Made by a program: the position numbers and the translations under genes. Shown here piece after piece: positions 44,175 through 51,439 of a stretch of 51,439 nt of DNA (position 1 is the stretch's first letter; the number at the start of each line of letters is the position of its first letter). Source of the DNA: Seminavis robusta (taxonomy: Eukaryota; Bacillariophyta; Bacillariophyceae; Naviculales; Naviculaceae); assembly GCA_903772945.1 (NCBI GenBank), contig CAICTM010000717.1:1-51439 (forward strand), read 5' to 3'. Under the pieces are notes generated by a model. That model was given only the letters and a program-made list of their open reading frames with translations, was not told the origin of the DNA and did no database searches.

Positions 44175-45262
44175 CTAGGCCAGGGGATGACCATGAGCAA
44201 CGCTGACTGGAGAAGCCATGCGTCCAGCGCCATGAGCTCCATCGAGAACGTCCATGTCATCATCATCTGCCGCAAGGCCATGGAAAAGTTCCATAAGCCG
44301 GCATCGGCATTGATTCACAGTCTCTCGCTCCGTTGGATCGATGAGCGAAAAGAGAAAGTGGAAGTGCCCGTCGCGGATCTCCGCAGCACAACCGGAGAGG
44401 GTAGACACCGCTCTGTCCTGCTCCATGGCGTTGAGGAGTGCAGCCAAGGCAATCCTCGAGGGCCTCTGCGTGACAGACTGATAGTCTAGCGCCGCAAGTT
44501 CCATATAGAAACGAGCAGACTCGATGACATCTCGGTGGACTCGGTGCTGAGGTTGGAGCAAAAGTAGAAAGTGCCTGAGAAAGATGCTAGGTGTCGGAGG
44601 GTGAAGCTTCCACTCCAAACACCTAAGGATCTCCTTTTCCATGGCACTCATCTGATACTTGGAGAACTTTTCTCGGCTGAGGTGAATCATCATCTCCATC
44701 GAGAGGAAGCCTTGGTGGCAATCCAACTTGATGGTCAGGTAGAGACAAGTCAACGACAAGAGCTGGAAGTGTTTTTTGGTGATCCCCTCTGGATGCTCCA
44801 CCAGATACTTTTGAAGGTATCGGTCGAGAATGTTGGTGAAGACGCTCACCCGTTCCCTGGGTAGATCAAAGTGATCTACCACTGTTCAACAATAGAAACA
44901 GATAATGGATCCATTAGTAACAAGGCTTCCTGAGGATAACTTTAACCGCACCAACTTTTGCACTTACAGTTATAGGCCCATTCACAGATAATTTCCCTCC
45001 AGTGTTCCTTGATTTGTTGGTCCCCAGGGGATGTAACTTCATCCCCAATACCAAAAAAGGAGGGAGGGCTCGTCATGTTAGTAGTGGTGGTGGTAGAAGA
45101 TGATTCATTTTGGCCATTGGTGGTAGCGCCAACAACGTTAGCCTCCCCCTGCCTTGTATTGCGAAAGGCGCTGAGGTAGTCGTCAACCTTGTAGGAGGTA
45201 GTCTCCTGCCAGAAGAGGACTTCCATGCGCTCTCTCAAATCAACGGGGACAGTAGTGCTCAT
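44175..45262 (-). CDS. Cyclin, diatom-type, two exons
   Basis: Exons 44968-45262 and 44175-44881 join across an 86-bp GT-AG intron (44882-44967), giving 333 aa. The join restores the cyclin box start ICEWAYNLVDHFDLPRERVSV. The box continues with LDRYLQKYLVEH, FQLLSLTCLYLTIKLD, MEKEILRCLEWKLHPPTP and a second helical repeat (FYMELAALDYQSV, PSRIALAALLNAME). Cyclins bind and activate cyclin-dependent kinases. The N-terminal 90 residues include a Ser/Thr-rich linker. The box with CLEWKLHPPTP and no destruction-box-like motif resembles the expanded diatom-specific cyclins, which respond to nutrients and light. That assignment is from memory of the family. The open frame before 45262 lacks ATG, so the start is chosen there. 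Confidence 0.88.
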
Positions 45263-46071
45263 GGTTGAGAGATGATTATTATTATTTGCAAGTAAAGGTA
45301 TCTGAAGAGGAAACTTTTTCTGAGCAACTTCGGAAGGGAAGAAATTTTTTGAGATCTTTCCCCTGGAGATTGAACGCAATGGGCACCAGCCAGCTCACCA
45401 GGCACACCCCAACTGCGCACCAGCTTCTGGTTCAACGGGATCTCAGAGATCCGATCCAATTTTTGTGGCCAGGAGCACACACCTGCTGGGGAGAGCAACT
45501 GAAGTTCTCAAAAAGCCTAACTCTCAGCCTGCTTCAAAAGAGCAATTACTTAGAAGCGGGAGAACCCAGACAGGAAAGAAGAATAATTTAGTTAAGAATT
45601 CCTACTTTGGGAGTTCAAACTTGGTCACAAACATTGTAAATGTCTTTTCCACATGAACGCAAGTGAAATTGAAAAGACTCTAAGAGACACAAATCGAGAA
45701 GCTGTGGCTGAAAAGAGGAAAGACCGTCATGCCTGTTCACTTATTCCAGAATGTCATTAGAGGTCACGCTTTCCCCATTGACAAAAGACCATTATTAGGA
45801 CACTAAGTGCGAAACACCTAGGGTTTCTTTCTTAGCACCTCTGATGTCTGCTGAGCTTTCAATGAATGCCTGTGACGAACAACTCGTGAAATAAATGCGG
45901 TTTGGGTTTGCGGTTCTGCGTTTTCCCGTTAGAAGTGCCGCAATTGACATACGGCAGATCGAGCTCCATCATTGCAACCCACACATACATGTCCAATGAC
46001 AGTGACAACCCCAAGAACTGAATGCTTCCAGTACTGTGGTTGCTAGCTATAGAGAAAAGAGACCAGTGACG
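45263..46071. other. Divergent intergenic spacer
   Basis: This lies between the cyclin (-) and the MBOAT gene (+), and holds both promoters. It is AT-rich with AATAATAATAAT near the cyclin start (45271-45288). No supported gene. Confidence 0.5.
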
Positions 46072-47652
46072 ATGGGAGTGCATTTCGCCTTTGATGCATC
46101 ATGGGACAGTCTGCCACACACATGGCGGGCTCCCATGGAGCCAGAGCGAATGCCCTTTTTCACATTGCCGCCAACCACACTCTCGATCTGGGAAGGTACT
46201 ACTATCTCTATTCCAGAAGTCGAATTCTATTTCTTTAGCGTTGCTTTCTGGCTGGAACTGTTGGTGGTAAGGTTATTTACGTTGGCTTGCATTATTTGTG
46301 GTACACAGTGGAAATGTAATTTGATGTCTGTGTATCCAACCGTCCTTTCATTTTCTTTCTTTCGAACGTTCGTAGATCTTTGTCGTCCTTATCGCATTGG
46401 CAATCGTCGTGGGTTGTGTGCTTTACCAATACTGCATCAAGCCAAAAAGAGCATTTACAAGCTCTTCATACATTGTTGCGTATGGCGTCGTATTGCCATT
46501 CTGGTTGGTCTTACCTTACATGGCGTCGTCCTATTTCAGAGTTGAAAACAAGATTATCCGCTTCATGCTGACAACCGTTGTCACGTCAATATCCATTTTT
46601 CGGACCACAGCGGGTAAGAAAATGAATGTTGTGGCGTATCAAGCTGGTCTTGTGGTACCGGTATAGGAGGCATTCATTATTGCTTCTCTGCCTGATCTTA
46701 CTGTATTTCTTATCCACACACAGCGGTCCATGGCTTTTCACCCCAGCACGCTACCAAATCCATTTCCGACTTTGCATTTTACTATGCTTGTCCTGTGCGT
46801 GCCACATACGATACCAAACGACAACAATACCAACGTGCCACCCGCGCATCCATCCGAAAGAGAGTGATCCGATTCCATACGTCCATGGTCATTGCTGGGG
46901 TGGTGGCATCGATATACCAAATGTTCCCCAACATCTTTCCTCCATTGTCAGAACCGTCATCTCCAGATGATCCAGTATGGTATGACTGGAGACAGATTAT
47001 TAATCCATCCAATTTGTGGGCCAACGTGTGCTATGCCGCATTCTTTCAATGCTACCTGACACTCTTTGCAGAATCCATGATGTTCATTCAAGTATTCGTC
47101 ACACGAATTGACTGCGAAGAAACCATGGATAACCCTGTCTTTGGGTCCACATCTCCATCCGAGTTTTGGGGGCGTCGCTGGAACAGACTCATTCATGATT
47201 GCTTGAAACGAGGCGTGTTTCTACCTGTCAAACGACAATTTGCTTCCACAACGCTGGCAGTCATGGCCGCATTTTGTGCCAGTGGAGTCTTTCATGAATG
47301 GCTGCAAATCACAGTGTTCCCTCCCAGTTGGGATCATTATGTAGACGACAGTGACGGAAGCTGTCATTTGTGGGGTCGCACTGGAAGTTTTTCGTCCCGC
47401 CATTGTTACACTCCCAAATACGGGGTGTCCTTGGCGTTTTTCATGTGGCAAGCCGTCTTGATCGCGATTGAGTTTGCGGCAATGCCCCATTGCAAAGACT
47501 TGTTTTTGAATGTTCCAGCCCAAATCAAGACCGTCATGACTGTGATTGCAGGCGGATGTGTGGCGCATTGGTTTACCGAGCCCTACGTTCACTCCACATT
47601 CTTTCTGGATGGCACCGTGGCATTGTGCACTTGGAAACTGAAGGGGAATTGA
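46072..47652 (+). CDS. MBOAT wax-synthase-like acyltransferase, three exons
   Basis: Exons 46072-46266, 46376-46613 and 46724-47652 join across GT-AG introns of 109 and 110 bp, giving 453 aa. The frame is continuous through both joins (LELLVVIFVVLIALAIV; RTTAAVHGFSPQHA). Several hydrophobic segments occur, including residues 59-80 and 199-209. SPSEFWGRRWNRL (FWGRRW at 292-297) and SGVFHEWL with the likely catalytic His335 match the MBOAT_2 family, the wax synthase and sterol acyltransferase-like group. These ER enzymes move acyl chains from CoA to alcohols. The precise acceptor is not visible. The first ATG in frame is at 46072; the preceding open codons begin with GTG only. Confidence 0.88.
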
Positions 47653-48525
47653 AAGGATGCAGGCGTACCGTATGAATGATGAACCACTTCCTATGGATCG
47701 ATTGCCACTGAAACTAGGTCTTTAGGCATTTGTCGCCGTTGTTGGAATGAATCAATCATCAGTTTCTATTTGGATACCGTACAGTAGCTCTACTGTAGCT
47801 TCTACCGATACTGGTTTACCGTAAGGGAGCCGATTTTAAAAGGCTCCAACGACCGAATGACTTTGACAGCTCAGCTAGCTAACCTCATAACCTCTTCATT
47901 CGGTTTTTTTTCAGCGTTCGTCTCCAGATTCGTTGGCTTATGACAGGTTGCCGTGTTTCTGTAACAGTGACGGCACCGTTACCGGCACCGTTACCGGTAC
48001 CGTAACGGGTACCGTAACACGTAACGCGGTACCGTAACCGTAACGAGTATTGTATCAGTGTTGGAAGAGAATGTTTATCGGATGAGGCTACAAGGAGGAC
48101 GACGAATTCGTGAGTTTGTACGTAGCAAGTGGCGACAAGTTTGTGTTGTAATTGTTACGATGTTATTACTAAATTTTTCGAATGTATCATTCCGTGTACC
48201 GAGTAAATACCATTTCCTTTCGATTTGAATCCTTTTTTATTTTTGTCCCGATGTAGTTCCTTTTCTTGTTTTGGGTAACGTATGGATGATTTGTTTGCGC
48301 GAGGCTTTTCAGAAGAAGTCTAGTTTGCTTCCTCTTTCTTTTCTTCCTCTTCGTCACTGCCACAGCATGCCAATCTTGGCCCTCTTCTTCGAGGATTCCA
48401 ACGCGGTTGTAGTTCCTGGACAATCAATACGCGCGTCGAGCATGCTTTCTGCGCCCAATCCGCTATTCTTCAGATTATGTACCTTGGGAACGCTTCCCGC
48501 GGGCCAGAAACCGAATGTAAAGTGC
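47653..48525. other. Intergenic spacer with GTTACCG palindromes
   Basis: 3' flank of the MBOAT gene, a palindrome-rich patch (47958-48047), then T-rich sequence around 48230-48280. Short frames here have no recognised relative. Confidence 0.5.
47958..48047. repeat. Palindromic GTTACCGGTACCGTAAC cluster
   Basis: Repeated units of GTAACGG/CCGTTAC with ACCGGTACC at the centre can pair with each other in several registers. The left half is mostly CCGTTACCGG, the right half CCGTAACG, so the patch is close to an imperfect inverted repeat. Confidence 0.75.
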
Positions 48526-49014
48526 TCATCTGTTCTTGTCTTCCAACAAACCTCCTTCAAAACAGCACACAATCCTTGGAGATCTAGACACAGGCGAGAG
48601 GAACTGGTTGCAATCTTCATCGGTGAATATGTCACTCCAGTATTGAACATCCTTGACAACTGGATCCTCGAACTCGTACCGGTATTTCTTCTGTTTGTAT
48701 CGTGGTAGCTCGTTCATAGCAGGGACCATGAGCTGTTTGAACCATTCCTTGAGCTCATCTGGGGTGGAATGACGAGACGAAGACTGCTCCCCAGAATGTC
48801 GAAATGCCTTCATCTGATAGCCCGTAGACGACATGACGGGTTCCATCGCGCCACCATCTCCGGTGCCTGAGAGAGGAAGCACATACACCGCGGCAGGCTC
48901 GACGGTCGCTAGGAACTTGCTGTGGTGTGTGAGATTCTTTTTCACATAGCAATTCTGGACATGCAATTCGCCTTTCTGGGGACCATCCATCGTTGCCTTG
49001 ACAGCGAACTCCAT
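48526..49014 (-). CDS. Orphan exon-like ORF, possible gene fragment
   Basis: 162 codons from ATG at 49014. Composition is protein-like (MEFAVKATMDGPQKGELHVQ; STPDELKEWFKQLMVPAMNE; KKYRYEFEDPVVKDVQYWSD; IFTDEDCNQFL) and the frame is clean, unlike its neighbours. Upstream at about 49092-49222, after a possible splice acceptor (TTGACAG), another frame reads NALFSPDGKRKRAATLTSPG and could be a preceding exon, but I could not find a donor-acceptor pair that joins the two in frame. No family is recognised. It may be a real multi-exon gene or a mobile-element relic. Confidence 0.35.
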   Translation of the reverse strand: MEFAVKATMDGPQKGELHVQNCYVKKNLTHHSKFLATVEPAAVYVLPLSGTGDGGAMEPVMSSTGYQMKAFRHSGEQSSSRHSTPDELKEWFKQLMVPAMNELPRYKQKKYRYEFEDPVVKDVQYWSDIFTDEDCNQFLSPVSRSPRIVCCFEGGLLEDKNR

Positions 49015-49247
49015 TGTAGAAGGACTTGGCTGGCCCAAAATCCGAAATCACCAGGAGGCTCTCCTCTGACAAACACTTCGCGGCACAAGGTCAACAGCCA
49101 CCGGAACTCTCTCTGTGCAGATCATAGATACGTCGCCCCGGCGACGTCAAAGTGGCAGCTCGCTTGCGCTTTCCATCAGGACTAAAGAGAGCGTTGGTCG
49201 ACGAAATGTTTGATGATGCTTCCCTGTCAAGCAAGCATGTAATTAGA

Positions 49248-50478
49248 GAAAGAAAATGTCAGTTGGCGATGGTATAACGTCAGCCGTCTAGGGTTCGCCA
49301 TTGTCAGTTACCTTTGCAGCGATATTTAGAATGGTTTCAAGTTTTGCTTGAAACCGATTTGTGATAAATTGCGAAATTTTGGCTTTGTTTAGTGCTGAAC
49401 GAGTATGACATTCGCGTTGTTTATCAGTCTATCGGCAGCATGCACGCCCGCAATATAGAAACGGAACAATAGATGCACGCCGGCCATATAGAAACGGACC
49501 AATTGATGCACGCCGTCCATATAGAAACGGAACAACCCCCAAATTGGACACGAGTCTAGATATTTTATTACGGAACCGTTGCAAGTTCGAGTTCTGCCGT
49601 TCTGGACCATTCAATCGTCACAAAGGTACGAAATGGGAAAGGTTAAGGTTTTGTAGAAAAGAACCCTTCGTGTTTGTCGCCAGCATGATGGTTCGCTGCT
49701 GTAGAGATAGAGTTTTCATGAAAAGAAACTTCAACGACATTGTTTACTGAAATTGTGAGTCAATAGAGTTCAGGTTTTGTGGAAAAGAAGCGTTGCTAAG
49801 GTCTTGATGGCAACGGCCTCTTTTATCTCATGTGTCACGCGTTATTCAAACGTTGTATTATGTGTCCACGATGGAAGATGGTGAAGATGGTGAATACTAC
49901 GGTCCGATAGGAGTACTTCCGTCAGTGCAGTCTGTACAGTAATGCATCAATAGTAGATATTACGAATTAATTCATGTGGATGCAAAATGAAAATATGTTC
50001 CTTACGTATGCCTGGTTTGTGGTACCGGCTTGCATCGTGCTCGCGAGACGCTTACCTTCGTGGGCGGGGGTATCGCGCCCTAACCTGAGTCTTTCAGGTG
50101 TAAACCACTGTGCGTCTAGAGCCTGGAATGCCTGTTACTGCCATTGAGCAATGACGTATTCCGCGCTGTCGAGGAGAACGCTCTCCCGATCTCGTGCGCG
50201 AGCTCCATGACTAAGAAATGTAGTACTCGTGCTTCAATGGCTGCCAATAGAATCCGGGCCTTTCTCCGATATTGTAAACAAAGCGGCAATAGAGTGTCTC
50301 CGTGATGGAGTGTGTGCTGCTCTCAGTGGTCTGTTGTCTCACTGCCTCTTCAGCGAACGATTCCGTCTATCTGCCTTGAATAAGAAAGCGCACACCCCGC
50401 CTTCGCATCATCAGTGGCACCGTCAACCACATTGGGCAGCCTGCACCAAGCTGTTTTGACAGAGAACCTCACACCTGC
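49248..50478. other. Intergenic stretch with minisatellite
   Basis: It contains the 33-bp minisatellite at 49441-49539. The remainder up to 50478 has only short frames; part of it (50229-50460) could be eroded upstream sequence of the Helitron-like remnant. Confidence 0.4.
49441..49539. repeat. 33-bp minisatellite, three copies
   Basis: Three head-to-tail units start with TGCACGCC at 49441, 49474 and 49507. Each contains ATATAGAAACGGA. On the minus strand the frame repeats RFYMAGVH-type text because 33 is divisible by 3; this is a by-product and not evidence of a protein. Confidence 0.9.
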
Positions 50479-51439
50479 TTGCAATTGCTCATGATAACCG
50501 CCCGGTTGAGCTACCGGCGGTACCTGTTACATTCTTGGTGCTGTGCAAAACGAAACTTGAAAGGAACAATGAAATTCATGCGTGTACAACCAAGACAGGT
50601 AGCACGCGCCGGAATGCATTTGGAGGGCATTGGCTTGAAAAATCATATCCTTGTTCTATTATCTGGTTCCATGACATCAGCGCAGCGTACGCGCGCGAAA
50701 CAAGAAATCAGAAACAACAAAATCCTTGCAGCGGTAGAATGGCTGTGTTCGAATAACAAGAAATGGAAAGATGTAAATCTTCAAGAATTTCGAGAAGAAC
50801 TGAAGGATAGTGTCACAGTAGTAGTGGATCGTAGAGAAGAGGTACAATCTGTTAAGGAGAACATCGAGGAACGCGATCTTTTAAGTTGCTTCTACCCGGA
50901 CTGTGCAATGACAGAACAAATTGGTGGTTTCGATGACAATTAAGCATTTCGGGATTACGTGAAAAAGATGGAAGAGAACCATTATGATATCGAGTTACGT
51001 TTGATGCTTGCAAAAGAGTTCTGACGTGGCAGTGATGGAGACTTGGTCGTTAACGCTTGCTTGTTACAGTTTACGTTCGGTGTTGGTGGCATTGATGAAT
51101 TGCGTTATGATACAGAGGGTGAATTGGAATGAAAGGCAGAGACCGAAGGATTCCTGGATCATTTGCAGTCGCTCTAACGTCCGCCTCCAGGAATTTCCAA
51201 CGAACATGTTCTCCAACCTCATCATGTTACAGCCTGTTTTTCGCGCAGCTTCGCTTTCCTGTTACTGAAATCGAAGCTCTCATTAAGGCGGAAGCACACT
51301 GCCAGTACGTTGGTCAACGGTCTTTCTAGTGACGACATCTCGAGTCTGGCAAGAAATCGAGCTACGGGGAACTATCAAGACGGTACAGCTTCAAACAAGT
51401 CCTTGCTCTCCGCACCCGCCCGAAGCTTGCATCGCCTGC
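50479..51439 (+). mobile_element. Decayed Helitron-like protein fragment
   Basis: Frame-hopping + strand text resembles the N-terminal part of Helitron-type rolling-circle proteins. Near 50580-50840 it reads GSMTSAQRTRAKQEIRNNKI then LAAVEWLCSNNKKWKDVNLQ, like the family's VRR...ALxWLxxNNxxYxDV block. Near 50985-51110 comes NACLLQF, FGVGGIDELRYDTEGELE, and then GFLDHLQSL with a PPFQEFPTNMF phrase. Near 51310-51400 comes SSDDISSLARNRATGNY. Several stops and shifts interrupt it. The helicase and Rep motifs would lie beyond the window. The identification rests on block resemblance and is moderate. Confidence 0.5.

Overview
The window looks like nuclear DNA of a eukaryotic alga, most probably a pennate diatom. 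This is inference from content: short GT-AG introns (74-155 bp), Copia remnants of the diatom type, a diatom-type cyclin, a diatom hypothetical family with a VSFANAV...EGWD block, and lipid genes (phytyl-ester-synthase-like, MBOAT wax-synthase-like). No ribosomal, organellar, prokaryotic, CRISPR or tRNA signal was seen. Host genes are separated by 0.5-2 kb spacers rich in palindromic ACCGGT/GGTACC and CTAGCTAG motifs and short tandem repeats.

Layout. 1-1270: decayed Ty3/gypsy pol. 3046-17968: host genes, namely a small multipass membrane protein (+), a two-exon FAD/NAD(P) oxidoreductase (-), a two-exon alpha/beta-hydrolase plus acyltransferase of the phytyl ester synthase family (-), a frame-broken glycosyltransferase (-), a MYND zinc-finger protein (+), a secreted acidic Cys-repeat protein (-) and a two-exon long coiled-coil protein (-). 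A 471-bp foldback element with 25-nt perfect terminal inverted repeats and a perfect 30-bp hairpin lie at 12645-13358. 20140-25571: a long, heavily decayed Ty1/copia element. 27622-28374: diatom-type hypothetical (-).

28931-36962 is the highlight, a DNA-transposon island. It starts with an apparently complete PIF/Harbinger element (4340 bp, 14-bp terminal inverted repeats, 3-bp TCA duplication) carrying an intact DDE transposase and a convergent 682-aa accessory protein. Directly beside it is an intact two-exon 1000-aa piggyBac-like protein with a plausible DDD triad and a C-terminal Cys/His cluster.

36963-51439: tandem duplications and a (CGGTA)n satellite, then a BTB/POZ protein (-), a TRM13 tRNA 2'-O-methyltransferase without its usual zinc fingers (+), a two-exon cyclin (-), a three-exon MBOAT wax-synthase-like acyltransferase (+), an orphan exon-like ORF (-), a 33-bp minisatellite and a decayed Helitron-like protein that runs off the window end.

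Genes are individually transcribed and no operon logic applies. Exon joins were made by eye from GT-AG signals and reading-frame continuity, so transcript evidence would be the main check.
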